In this document: one piece after another, positions 56,394 to 64,000 of the stretch
Layout: the number at the start of each line of letters is the position of its first letter
Position numbering within the stretch: the first letter of the stretch is position 1
Program-made: the position numbers and the translations under genes
Assembly (NCBI GenBank): GCA_001896725.1
Contig: MPPA01000001.1
Span: 62,001 to 126,000 of the forward strand
DNA length: 64,000 nt
Reading direction: 5' to 3'
From: Methanococcoides sp. EBM-47
Lineage (GTDB): Archaea; Halobacteriota; Methanosarcinia; Methanosarcinales; Methanosarcinaceae
Notes under the pieces: generated by a model
Told to the model about the DNA's origin: nothing
Databases searched by the model: none
The model's input: only the letters and a program-made list of their open reading frames with translations

Positions 56394-57217
56394 TCTAACT
56401 CCTCCTCAGATGGCAACAATCCTGTTCCTACCACCTTATAAGCATCTCTCTTGACCCGTGAATAGAATCCCATGAATCCAAAATACCATATAAAAATACC
56501 TACAAGGATGGTTACCATACCAGCCGATGCATTTTGTGCTGACAATGCAACTATGCCTGCTATGACCATTGCAATAGCACCCTTCTCCAGTGCACTGTAA
56601 AGAGTACGGTCCTGCTTCTCATCCGGGCCAAGATTTGCATTGAACGGATGCAAGAGAGCCATACCACCTGCAATGAAGATCACTGCAATGTAGCCTGTAG
56701 TAATTACGTTATCAAGCACTACATCGAAAACGAAAGTACCTGTCATTGCAACAGAAAGACCGATGATCAATATAGTCCCCGATGCAGCTATCTCTGTCAT
56801 GGTTTGTTCCATCACAGGAATGTTCATTTTCAAGACCTTGTTGGAAAATATACCTATCACGAGACCGATTATGGATGCTACAACAAGAGCTATCACAGGA
56901 CCTGCTATATCTAGGCCGATGCCTTCTCCCACTGCAAGTCCGAACATGGCTGCAACAACGCCCATGCCCAGGGCCAGCATTCCTATAGAAGGTACGCCAG
57001 TACCAAGACCATAGCTTGCCACCCTTCTAACAGCATCAGCACCCCATATAGTGGCGCATATGGCACCCAGGGCACCCATAAAAGAGAAAACCCCTCCGGC
57101 TACGTTGCTCAGGAAAAATGCTGCATATATTCCTACAAGGCCTCCGATTATACCGAAAGCTATTAGCTGATTCTCTGGGATAGCTGCGTGAGCTTCCCCG
57201 CTTCCTCCGGCGGACAT
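56390..57217 (-). CDS. mtrC: Mtr complex integral membrane subunit C
   Basis: 275 residues with about seven to eight membrane helices. The glycine- and alanine-rich helices and the position between mtrD and mtrB identify MtrC, part of the Na+-translocating membrane module with MtrD and MtrE. Confidence 0.96.
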   Translation of the reverse strand: MSAGGSGEAHAAIPENQLIAFGIIGGLVGIYAAFFLSNVAGGVFSFMGALGAICATIWGADAVRRVASYGLGTGVPSIGMLALGMGVVAAMFGLAVGEGIGLDIAGPVIALVVASIIGLVIGIFSNKVLKMNIPVMEQTMTEIAASGTILIIGLSVAMTGTFVFDVVLDNVITTGYIAVIFIAGGMALLHPFNANLGPDEKQDRTLYSALEKGAIAMVIAGIVALSAQNASAGMVTILVGIFIWYFGFMGFYSRVKRDAYKVVGTGLLPSEEELE

Positions 57218-57218
57218 C

Positions 57219-57971
57219 TTACATACCTCCTAAGGTAACAACAGCCAGGATAGCACAAAGGAAGGTGACCACAAGTGATGTGAGCGCAGCCCTTGGCCAT
57301 CTCTTGAACTTAGGGTCATGGAAACCTTCGATGGTCCCACCAATGTTGTATGAAGGAATAACAGCATTCATGAAGAATATGCCTACTGCAAATATACTGG
57401 CAAGGCCTACCAGTTCATGGCCTGTTGTGCTCATAATATCCTTGACAGTCAATCCTGCAGCAACTTCTCCGATCTTCAGCAATGCATAATAAACAAGACC
57501 TCCGCCCATTCCGCCAAACCCGGCTCCGATGGCACCGCTTATGAAGGAAACGGTTGTAAGTGCATGGCCTTCAGTACCCTGAGAGATGTAGAGGTCCTGC
57601 CTGTCCTTAGTGATGGGGTCGTATTTGACCTTTGCTGATGCAGCAGGACAGCCGACACCATAGAAGTAGACCCAGTTAGCTACTATCATGGTTACTGTTA
57701 TCATTATCATAGCGCCCACAGTTCCTGAGGCCAGTACCAATAAAATATTATCAGTAACACCCATCATAGCACCTGCTGTTACCAGACCGGTAAGACCTGC
57801 GCCTGCAGCCAGTTGCACAGTACCTGTTCCTATACCACAGGCCTGGGCCATTGCTGCTGGTGCGCCACCTACGGGCACGAAGTGCACACTAACAGATATA
57901 AGTACTCCGCCAAGGGTTATAAGCAACAAATAAATTATGTTCTCTGCAATTAATCCTGCTATATCGATCAT
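57219..57971 (-). CDS. mtrD: Mtr complex integral membrane subunit D
   Basis: 250 residues, about six membrane helices with glycine-rich loops (GGAPAAMAQACGIGTGTVQLAAGAG near the N-terminus is characteristic). The start overlaps the stop of mtrE by 4 bp; mtrC follows after one base. Part of the sodium pump. Confidence 0.96.
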   Translation of the reverse strand: MIDIAGLIAENIIYLLLITLGGVLISVSVHFVPVGGAPAAMAQACGIGTGTVQLAAGAGLTGLVTAGAMMGVTDNILLVLASGTVGAMIMITVTMIVANWVYFYGVGCPAASAKVKYDPITKDRQDLYISQGTEGHALTTVSFISGAIGAGFGGMGGGLVYYALLKIGEVAAGLTVKDIMSTTGHELVGLASIFAVGIFFMNAVIPSYNIGGTIEGFHDPKFKRWPRAALTSLVVTFLCAILAVVTLGGM

Positions 57972-58873
57972 GCTGCTTCCTCTTTATCTTCTTTGTACGG
58001 ACCGAATGCTTTCCTTGCGCTGACTTCCATTTTCCTGTTATATACGACCAGAACAAGTATAATTAGCGTCCCTACGATAACAGATTCCCATCCGGCTGCC
58101 ACACTTTTTGCCGGATCGAATACCACTGTGATCCATGAGCTGAGGAAAACGGTCATACCAAATGCAATACCTGTCACAGGCCCACCGAACTTGGCACAGA
58201 ACCAGGAGTTGTCCATGCTGCTCCTTAACCCAGACTCTGCCTTCCTTACGATCTTACCGGAGTTTGCGGTGTTGAGACCGGAACCGAACTCTTCGTCCTG
58301 GAACTCGCGTTCAGCACCATAGTGGACATCACCTGTGGATGAGCCGATGGCACCAACTGTGATACCCCATATGAACGCCAGTAGCGGAAGAGGGAAAGGA
58401 TGAGCAAAAACAGTTACCATTATATAAGATACTACAAGAATAGTGAATGTTGTTATGAACGAATATCCCATTATAGGGGGGGTGTGCGATCGAAGCACAT
58501 CAAGATAAACCATCTGTTTGAACCGTTTCTGACTTGAACATCTGCCCATGTATGCAGTTGTTGCGTATGTTCCGTGTACCATGGCTGCGACCAGTGATCC
58601 TATGGTCAGTGCAAGCACTGCAGAAAGATTGAAGTTCAACATAACATAAGCTACAGTTCCACCGATAGCGCACATGAGAGCGTTCGATGGTGGTTCTCCG
58701 GAAATGGCTTTATTATAAATCCTATGTGGATACGACATCTGGGGCGCAAGTTGCACTTGTGAGTTAGGGTTGCTCTGAGATCCGATATCGGATTCCAGGT
58801 CCTCTGATGCACCTGCTATTGTGGCAGCAGCACCCATGAGTGCTAACGCGCCCATACCTATGAGCGGGTCCAT
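57968..58873 (-). CDS. mtrE: Mtr complex integral membrane subunit E
   Basis: 301 residues, about six to seven membrane helices. MtrE opens the operon mtrEDCBAFGH, whose order here is the canonical one. It is thought to contain the Na+ path together with MtrD. The gene has a long upstream region with an operator-like element and a TATA box. Confidence 0.96.
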   Translation of the reverse strand: MDPLIGMGALALMGAAATIAGASEDLESDIGSQSNPNSQVQLAPQMSYPHRIYNKAISGEPPSNALMCAIGGTVAYVMLNFNLSAVLALTIGSLVAAMVHGTYATTAYMGRCSSQKRFKQMVYLDVLRSHTPPIMGYSFITTFTILVVSYIMVTVFAHPFPLPLLAFIWGITVGAIGSSTGDVHYGAEREFQDEEFGSGLNTANSGKIVRKAESGLRSSMDNSWFCAKFGGPVTGIAFGMTVFLSSWITVVFDPAKSVAAGWESVIVGTLIILVLVVYNRKMEVSARKAFGPYKEDKEEAA

Positions 58874-59269
58874 ATATTTTCCTCCTACATATTGTCTTCT
58901 GATTGTGAATTAGTCCTATTATACAGATAATATTGGTCCATCATAATAAATTGGCATAAATGATGGTAGTATATTACCATTCGCTGAAATTGAAGATACT
59001 GTGTCATTATAAATCTTTCGAAGAAAAACCCGCATTGCATAGACGTATTTTCATAACCCAAATTTTTATAAATATATTACCACTAGAGTATAGAAATTTA
59101 TACTAAAGTATAAATAGCCCATGCTTTTTCGACTAAATTATTTATAATTTTAAAACTTTAAAATAGAATGCTTTAAAACGGGTTTTAGCCTGCATGTTAT
59201 ACACAAACCTCGGGTCCAGCCCTATGGCAACCACAAGCCACTTATTATGAAAAAATCTCATGATAGTAT
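58874..59269. other. Divergent upstream region of mtr
   Basis: About 400 bp, A+T-rich. On the minus strand it holds the mtr promoter (TATA near 59066-59078) and a leader that would be about 165 bases long; on the plus strand the start of the sugar isomerase gene. A cluster of three AGTATA-type half-sites lies just upstream of the mtr TATA box. Confidence 0.6.
59066..59112 (-). promoter_or_regulatory. mtr promoter with triple AGTATA operator
   Basis: On the plus strand AGTATA (59087-59092), six bases, TATACT (59099-59104), two bases, AGTATA (59107-59112): two overlapping inverted repeats sharing the middle arm. Immediately downstream in the mtr direction is ATTTATAAA, a good TATA box (59066-59078). 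A site just upstream of TATA is the position of an archaeal activator. Confidence 0.5.
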
Positions 59270-60082
59270 ATGATAATTGGAGCATCTTCCTTTGCAGGTT
59301 CTCTGTCTGAGCTGTCGTATGAAGTAAGTTCTGTGGAACTATACATGCCTAAACTTCATGTATATGATGGGCGAAAGCTGGACCGTGGTGTGCTGGAACA
59401 GATTCTTGATGAGCTCTCCACCTTAGATCTCATGACCTCTATACACGCTCCTTATTTCGCTGATTCCCCTACATATCCAGTTGAACTGCGCATAGATACT
59501 TCCAATATGAGACCAGATGATTTCAGGCTCATGCACGGATCAATTGAACTTGCATCTATCTTGGGCTCAAAAGTTGTTGTCCTGCATCCTGGCAGGATCA
59601 ATGATGACCGTGAAACTGCCTTCGCTAACATGGTAGCTAATCTGAAGCAGCTTACAGCACAGGCGACCGATTATGGAGTGATACTGGGTCTTGAAAATAA
59701 GGAAGGTACGGATCCCATGAACCTTTGCTGCTCTGCAGAAGAGCTTATTACAGCTGTGGAAGCTGTGAACTCGGATAATCTGAAGATCACGCTGGATCTC
59801 GGACATGCAAACCTCACATGTGGGGGAGACACCAGCAAATTGAGGACATTTGTCACAACTGTCTCACCCCATGTAGTGCACATGCATCTGCATGACAATG
59901 GGGGCAAGTGGACCAGTACTTACAATGGAGATGAGCATCTTTCTCCCGGTAGTGGGAATACGGACTATACTGCATTAAGACATGTTCATAATTATAGAGG
60001 AATCTACAATCTTGAGGTGTTCTCCATGCCTGATGTGCGTTCAGGTAAAGCAACTTTAGTACAGTGTCTGGGTAAAGGCTGA
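59270..60082 (+). CDS. Sugar phosphate isomerase/epimerase family protein (AP-endonuclease-2 fold)
   Basis: 270 residues, a TIM barrel. The metal ligands of this fold are in order: SIHAPYF (His), VVLHPGR (His), GLENKEG (Glu), TLDLGHANL (Asp/His), VVHMHLHDN (His) and the final YNLEVFS (Glu). Family members include endonuclease IV and xylose isomerase-like enzymes; the substrate is not known. It is convergent with the universal stress protein gene and overlaps its end by 27 bp. Confidence 0.8.
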   Translation: MIIGASSFAGSLSELSYEVSSVELYMPKLHVYDGRKLDRGVLEQILDELSTLDLMTSIHAPYFADSPTYPVELRIDTSNMRPDDFRLMHGSIELASILGSKVVVLHPGRINDDRETAFANMVANLKQLTAQATDYGVILGLENKEGTDPMNLCCSAEELITAVEAVNSDNLKITLDLGHANLTCGGDTSKLRTFVTTVSPHVVHMHLHDNGGKWTSTYNGDEHLSPGSGNTDYTALRHVHNYRGIYNLEVFSMPDVRSGKATLVQCLGKG

Positions 60083-60508
60083 GCTTTTATCGATCTGGGA
60101 AAGCACATAATTGGGCGGTACGACCAATATCAGTCTTTCTGAAAGTTCCAATACCTTGGTAGTTACAGAGCCCATTATTTTTTTTAAACCATTATTTCTA
60201 CCATGGTTCCCCATAACCACTAGGTCAACTTCATAGCGATTTGCCACATCAGCTATTTGTGCAGGTGCATTCCCTTCTTCCACGATTTTCTTTATTCTGG
60301 AACTATCAAATCCCATCTCGACCAGTATATTTTCGATAGCTGATAAAATAATATCAGCTCCCTCATTCTGCCATGATTTCATGCCCGTGCCCTTATCTGC
60401 AAGCACATGAAGAACTATGAACTCCGTCTCCTCATTTCCGATCTTCTTAGTGATGCGTGCAGCATTTTCTGAGTATATCGAGCCATCAGTGGGTAATAAG
60501 ATCTTCAT
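60056..60508 (-). CDS. Universal stress protein (UspA family)
   Basis: 150 residues from ATG 60508. The fold starts with KILLPTDGSIYSENA, and the nucleotide-binding G-x2-G-x9-G-x(S/T) motif is present as MGNHGRNNGLKKIMGSVTTK. It probably binds ATP and acts in stress adaptation. The frame is open further upstream but without a ribosome-binding site. Confidence 0.88.
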   Translation of the reverse strand: MKILLPTDGSIYSENAARITKKIGNEETEFIVLHVLADKGTGMKSWQNEGADIILSAIENILVEMGFDSSRIKKIVEEGNAPAQIADVANRYEVDLVVMGNHGRNNGLKKIMGSVTTKVLELSERLILVVPPNYVLSQIDKSSAFTQTLY

Positions 60509-60603
60509 CATACCTTCATTAGAGTTAAATATATTAAAGTGCTTTGAATTGATGTTGTAATATATTGGCTGCAATACATCTTTGAACTTTCAGGTGAAAT
60601 GAT

Positions 60604-61071
60604 ATGAAATATCAGAAGTTCAGAAAAATGGATGGCAAAAAGTATCTTGATGTCACACGGTTCCTGAAAAGGACAACACATCTTACTGCAAGGGAATGGG
60701 TGATAGCTCACCTCTGCGCAGACTTTAAAGATGCATCTAATCGTTCCGAGATGACATGGATCGGCTCTAATCTCAAGCAACTTGTTCCCTTTATGGATGA
60801 GGATTACACACGTCAGGAAGTTTCAAACGCGAGGGCATCGTTCAAGAAAAAAGTTCAGCGCAGTGGAACCACCTTCTTTTACGCCTATTATGCAGGTCTC
60901 ATCACACAGGAAGAAATGATCGGCATGATACATAAAATGGTGCAGGATTTGAAAAAGCTCATTGAGACAGAAGGTGGAGATATCCCGACAGAACATGCGA
61001 CAGAAGTGCAAATGCTTGTAGCAGACGTGCTCAGAAAGATCAATGAATCGATGGAAGAGGATTATTACTAA
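60604..61071 (+). CDS. DUF5806-like archaeal protein
   Basis: 155 residues, helical. It shares the pattern of a family present in haloarchaea and methanogens (KYQKFRKMDGKKY, LTAREWVIAHLCADF, LVPFMDEDYTRQEV). No function is known. The ribosome-binding site AGGTGA precedes the ATG. The 3' end overlaps the convergent small gene by 4 bp. Confidence 0.68.
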   Translation: MKYQKFRKMDGKKYLDVTRFLKRTTHLTAREWVIAHLCADFKDASNRSEMTWIGSNLKQLVPFMDEDYTRQEVSNARASFKKKVQRSGTTFFYAYYAGLITQEEMIGMIHKMVQDLKKLIETEGGDIPTEHATEVQMLVADVLRKINESMEEDYY

Positions 61072-61340
61072 ACGGATAGATCCTGCTTTTCCATATACTT
61101 TTTATAAGGATCGATCATATGTCTTTCAATGCATTTAATATAACGGGCCTGCACCTTTGAGATATAAAGCTTATTGGGTCCGATATGCATGACAATATCA
61201 GAATCCTTGGGACCTTTCATCCCAACTGGCATTATCATAGGCCCTCTGCATGTAGTGCATAACCTGAGATCTCCTTTATGTTCCAGTATGAAAGCTTTGA
61301 CCTCGGGTTCAATATCCAAGTTCCTTTGAGTAATTTTCAT
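61068..61340 (-). CDS. Small conserved archaeal protein with a CxxC site
   Basis: 90 residues. The only cysteine motif is LRLCTTCRGPM; a middle segment with DIVMHIGPNKLYISKVQARYIK suggests a small alpha-beta domain. I do not know a function. It is monocistronic and convergent with the DUF5806-like gene. Confidence 0.5.
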   Translation of the reverse strand: MKITQRNLDIEPEVKAFILEHKGDLRLCTTCRGPMIMPVGMKGPKDSDIVMHIGPNKLYISKVQARYIKCIERHMIDPYKKYMEKQDLSV

Positions 61341-61439
61341 GTGTAACTTGCATTAAGTAGTAATATATATGTATTTTACTGTAACCTGCCTAAGGATATA
61401 CTTAAATATGCGGACATAGAATTTTGTAATGTAGATATT

Positions 61440-61868
61440 ATGACCAGGGTTATGATATCAGTAATGTTGATCACAGCCATATGTCTTTGTGGTTGCATCG
61501 AAGAAAAAAAGACAGGAAATCCAGTATTTATTGATCCTGGCTATCCGAATACTTATTTTGCTCATCCCGTCATGGGCTGGTATCTTAATAAGACAGCTTA
61601 TATATACGAAACCCAGGGTGAGCCAGCAGCTTTCCTGTATTATACCTCGGACCCTCTTCTAAGCACACGGGAAGGTAAGCTTAGATTAAGGGTCCGTACA
61701 CTAGAGAACGATCCCGCTAACCTTGAGGTCCTGAGAGGACTTGACATAGACATACTTACGGTATCTGCAGACGGCACTATTATCGTATGCTATGCCCCTA
61801 TTAGCAGTCTAAAGGATTTAGGAGCCTTTGACTTTGTAAAAGATGTAAGTTCTGAAAAGCAGGATTGA
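61440..61868 (+). CDS. Small lipoprotein
   Basis: 142 residues. The N-terminus has a signal sequence ending in a lipobox-like ICLCGC, so Cys19 should be lipid-modified and the protein attached to the outer face of the membrane. The mature part has a YYTSDPLLSTREGKL segment and resembles no family I know. It is preceded by an A+T-rich promoter region. Confidence 0.6.
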   Translation: MTRVMISVMLITAICLCGCIEEKKTGNPVFIDPGYPNTYFAHPVMGWYLNKTAYIYETQGEPAAFLYYTSDPLLSTREGKLRLRVRTLENDPANLEVLRGLDIDILTVSADGTIIVCYAPISSLKDLGAFDFVKDVSSEKQD

Positions 61869-61924
61869 GCTATCAGAAAGGATCATCAGGGGATTTAAAT
61901 CTGATGAAGTACTAACTAAAACAC

Positions 61925-62215
61925 ATGTTGATGCGCGACAAGAACAAACTGGTCATATGGCCAGCCTGCATAGATAAGAACAGATCAAGGAGCCAGGGGC
62001 GTATCATTTCAAAAAGATCGTCTGTTGGAGAACCTACCCTTGATGAGATCGAAAAAGCCGCATTGAAACTTGGTCTGAATCCCGAAGTTGAAAAAGACAA
62101 ATCCTACCCCCGGTCATGGTGGGAAAAGAGTGGCAGGGTCCTTATAGATAACATAGCTCCTAAAACCCATCTTTCAAGAAAGATAGCCGCAGCTATTAAA
62201 GAAACACGCTCATGA
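61925..62215 (+). CDS. srp19: Signal recognition particle 19 kDa protein
   Basis: 96 residues; the ATG at 61931 is an equally likely start. The pattern VIWPACIDKNRSRSQGRIISK and the C-terminal SRKIAAAIKE correspond to SRP19, which binds 7S RNA so that SRP54 can join. Archaeal SRP19 proteins have this length. Confidence 0.93.
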   Translation: MLMRDKNKLVIWPACIDKNRSRSQGRIISKRSSVGEPTLDEIEKAALKLGLNPEVEKDKSYPRSWWEKSGRVLIDNIAPKTHLSRKIAAAIKETRS

Positions 62216-62259
62216 CAAACAAAAGGCCCGGTCAGAAAAAAGGAACAATAAAAAAGGGG

Positions 62260-62433
62260 TCACGGCCAAAGGCCATACAGACCATTGAGCATCAGAACAG
62301 CAAAGCCTATGGCTACACCAAAAGCCAGCACGGTCTTTGGATCTATCTGAACTGCTTTTTTGTCTGCTTCATAGTATCGCATCAGTCCGGCCGATGACAT
62401 CAACCCGCTACCACTTGAGCTTTTCTTGGACAT
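62260..62433 (-). CDS. secG: Preprotein translocase subunit Sec61-beta (SecG)
   Basis: 57 residues from ATG 62433, preceded by AGGAG. A Ser/Gly-rich N-terminus (KKSSSGSG) is followed by GLMRYYEADKKAVQIDP and one membrane helix at residues 37-55. It is the third subunit of the SecYEG translocon. The gene lies antisense to a plus-strand frame that starts at the srp19 stop; the protein match decides for the minus strand. Confidence 0.9.
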   Translation of the reverse strand: MSKKSSSGSGLMSSAGLMRYYEADKKAVQIDPKTVLAFGVAIGFAVLMLNGLYGLWP

Positions 62434-62523
62434 ATTTTCTCCTGATAATAAATGAGTTACATTTACATTTGTTTTATGCAATGAATTGTATTCAATCATT
62501 TAAAGCCTTATGGTGTTCATAGA

Positions 62524-63543
62524 TCATATGAATAGTTCATCCAGCAGGAATGGTGGATAATATATCCCTCTTTCTGTGATAAGCCCAGTGATATTCTCCA
62601 TAGGTGTTGCATCGAATGCCGGGTTATATACCTTCACATCCTTTGGGGCCATTATCTTTCCATTACAGAAACGCAGTTCGTTCTCATCCCTTAATTCTAT
62701 GGTCACTGATTCTTCCCATCCTTCAAGATCAAAGGTGGACAAAGGTGCAGCTACATAAAAAGGTATACCATGTTCTTTTGCAAGCACGGAGTGGGTATAT
62801 GTTCCAATTTTGTTAAAAACCACGTCCTCTGTTATCCTGTCAGCTCCCACTATGACCTTGTTAATGACTCCCTTTCTCATCAAGTGCCCTGACATAGAAT
62901 CCGCTATCAGAGTTACAGGGATATTGTCCTGCATCAGTTCCCAGGCAGTGATCCTGCTCCCCTGGTTAAGTGGCCGGGTCTCGCATGCTACCACTTGTAT
63001 TTGTTTACCGTCTTCAACTGCTGAGCGTATCACGCCAAGAGCCGTGCCCCAGTCCACACAAGCCATTCTGCCTGCATTGCAATGCGTAAGTACTACATCA
63101 CCATCTTCCAGCAATTTTGCACCGAATTCCCCCATTTTTCTGTTCTTTGTCACATCTTCGTCCGCCATCATTTTTGCCTCCGAGAGTGCTGTATTTTTTA
63201 TTCCTTTCAGATCATACGCATCATTGATGGCATGTAATACCCTATCAACCCCCCATGCAAGATTAACAGCGGTGGGCCTTGTACCCTTTATGGCTCTTGC
63301 AGCTATTTGCATGTCTTTTAGTAGTCCATCCATGTCCTTGGCACTACTAAGCCTGGCTGCAAGAGCCATACCATATCCACCTGCTGCTCCAAGAGCCGGA
63401 GCTCCACGTACCCTAAGTGACATGATGGCCTCGCATAAGGCTGCAAGGGTCTTACATTCTATCACTTTATACTCTGCTGGAAGCAGGGTCTGATCGATCA
63501 GCATTATTGAATCTGATTCATCATTCCAGTCTATTGTTCTCAT
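62524..63543 (-). CDS. mtnA: MtnA-family S-methyl-5-thioribose-1-phosphate isomerase
   Basis: 339 residues from ATG 63543. RVRGAPALGAAGGYG and VLTHCNAGRMACVDWGTALG, with the metal- or substrate-binding Cys in TRPLNQGSRITAWEL and VGADRIT, are the signatures of the eIF2B-alpha-like isomerases. The enzyme acts in methionine salvage; some archaeal members are instead ribose-1,5-bisphosphate isomerases linked to AMP degradation. No RuBisCO gene is in the window. secG lies 91 bp further down on the same strand. Confidence 0.88.
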   Translation of the reverse strand: MRTIDWNDESDSIMLIDQTLLPAEYKVIECKTLAALCEAIMSLRVRGAPALGAAGGYGMALAARLSSAKDMDGLLKDMQIAARAIKGTRPTAVNLAWGVDRVLHAINDAYDLKGIKNTALSEAKMMADEDVTKNRKMGEFGAKLLEDGDVVLTHCNAGRMACVDWGTALGVIRSAVEDGKQIQVVACETRPLNQGSRITAWELMQDNIPVTLIADSMSGHLMRKGVINKVIVGADRITEDVVFNKIGTYTHSVLAKEHGIPFYVAAPLSTFDLEGWEESVTIELRDENELRFCNGKIMAPKDVKVYNPAFDATPMENITGLITERGIYYPPFLLDELFI

Positions 63544-63896
63544 GGTATCTGCTCTGTAAAAGAGCAAAGGAGGATAAAAATATAGAGGTCGGGGCATTAG
63601 CAGATAAATCCGATGATCGTGCCAGCAAGCTGCTTAAGAAAAGCAATTTATTGGAGCAAGATACTCTTTTCGGAAAGTCTGCTCCGTGTTTCGTCTCTGC
63701 ATAACCACTTGTTTGAACAAATATGTAACCTTGATATACCTGCTAGGATTTTACACTAAAAGTTTTAATTTCTATAATAGAAAGTGATATTTTATAGACC
63801 GGTTTATTTTTACCTGTTAGATAAAAATAAGATCAAGAATATCTTTCCTACAAAGTAGAATATAAGAAGATCAAAATAAGGATTGGAACAACAGGA
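63544..63896. other. Intergenic region
   Basis: About 350 bp divergent between the mtnA gene and the partial plus-strand gene. A stretch at 63566-63704 begins with AAAGGAGG and then reads for 41 codons as a plausible charged peptide (IEVGALADKSDDRASKLLKK), but without a standard start codon. I do not call it a gene. The rest is A+T-rich. Confidence 0.35.
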
Positions 63897-64000
63897 GTGG
63901 TAATAACGATTGAAGAAGCAGACAAAGCAAAAAAAAGTGAAGCTTTAAAACAAAAAGAAGAAGAGGCTGCCGTTAAAGCCCAAGAACGGGCTATTACAGA
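63897..64000 (+). CDS. Start of a charged, coiled-coil-like protein (partial)
   Basis: At least 34 codons from GTG 63897, running off the window. The visible part is rich in Lys, Glu and Ala (EEADKAKKSEALKQKEEEAA) with the heptad-like spacing of a coiled coil. The frame is open before the GTG for about 20 codons (63831 on) and reads protein-like, so the real start may be a rare codon upstream. No family is assigned. Confidence 0.5.
   Translation, partial: MVITIEEADKAKKSEALKQKEEEAAVKAQERAIT

Noticed and set aside
58874-59269. Possible CRISPR-like or repeat array upstream of mtr
   Set aside because: The repeated AGTATA arms are only six bases and occur three times; there are no spacers of constant length.
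62212-62397. A 61-codon frame whose ATG overlaps the srp19 stop
   Set aside because: The overlap looked like coupling, but the frame runs antisense through the clear Sec61-beta gene and has no family resemblance.

Overview
The window is a piece of chromosome from a methanogenic archaeon of the order Methanosarcinales, most likely a methylotrophic member of the Methanosarcinaceae. The evidence is the gene content: a complete mtrEDCBAFGH operon, mer next to fpoF (the arrangement known from Methanosarcina), cofD and cofE for coenzyme F420, Sep-tRNA:Cys-tRNA synthase, NikR, an NrpR domain protein without a helix-turn-helix, a c-type multihaem cytochrome and many archaeal information-processing genes. 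I cannot fix the genus from sequence alone; Methanomethylovorans or Methanolobus are inferences. No CRISPR array, rRNA operon, insertion sequence or prophage was seen.

Layout. 1-7.5 kb: tail of a phosphate permease with its DUF47 partner, a CrtI-like oxidoreductase with purC, nikR facing an ArsR regulator, a decayed stretch closed by a plus-strand terminator, and a P-type cation ATPase. 7.8-9.9 kb: an oxygen-defence unit (rubrerythrin, F420H2 oxidase FprA, ferredoxin:disulfide reductase catalytic subunit) behind a clean inverted-repeat operator. 10.1-12.0 kb: inositol-phosphate synthase and a DUF429-like protein. 12.0-16.6 kb: eight co-oriented redox genes (two DUF2180 zinc proteins, AhpD-like protein, five-haem cytochrome c, unusual ferredoxin, iron-sulfur flavoprotein, FAD/NAD reductase, archaeoflavoprotein). 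16.9-20 kb: mer, fpoF, nadM, a small Cys protein and tRNA-Gly. 20-24 kb: an MscS channel with an internal duplication, a degenerate pyrophosphatase-like protein and a PAS histidine kinase. 24-32.5 kb: SepCysS, a flavodoxin-like pseudogene, rpoL, csl4, a METTL5-like methyltransferase, dph2, hpt, cofD, an HD phosphohydrolase, and an LpdD-like protein with ubiX. 32.6-41 kb: tRNA-Pro, uvrC, cupin phosphoglucose isomerase, NrpR domain protein, RecJ, a PD-(D/E)XK nuclease, DUF1699 and elp3. 41-52 kb: a second RFC small subunit, secD/secF, dCMP deaminase, cofE, hsp20, apgM, an S-layer-like protein, aspartate kinase, purM. 52-64 kb: a protein that looks foreign to its surroundings, the mtr operon with operator and terminator, stress and housekeeping genes, SRP19, Sec61-beta, and an MtnA-family isomerase.

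How the genes work together. Mer and Mtr carry the one-carbon unit between methylene- and methyl-tetrahydrosarcinapterin and coenzyme M; FpoF feeds F420H2 into the membrane chain; CofD and CofE make F420. FprA, rubrerythrin and the disulfide reductase protect this chemistry from oxygen. The 12-16.6 kb locus looks like a dedicated route connecting soluble ferredoxin and flavoproteins with an exported multihaem cytochrome and is the best candidate here for an undescribed system. UbiX probably supplies prenyl-FMN to the UbiD-like decarboxylase of the archaeal mevalonate pathway, which is not in this window.
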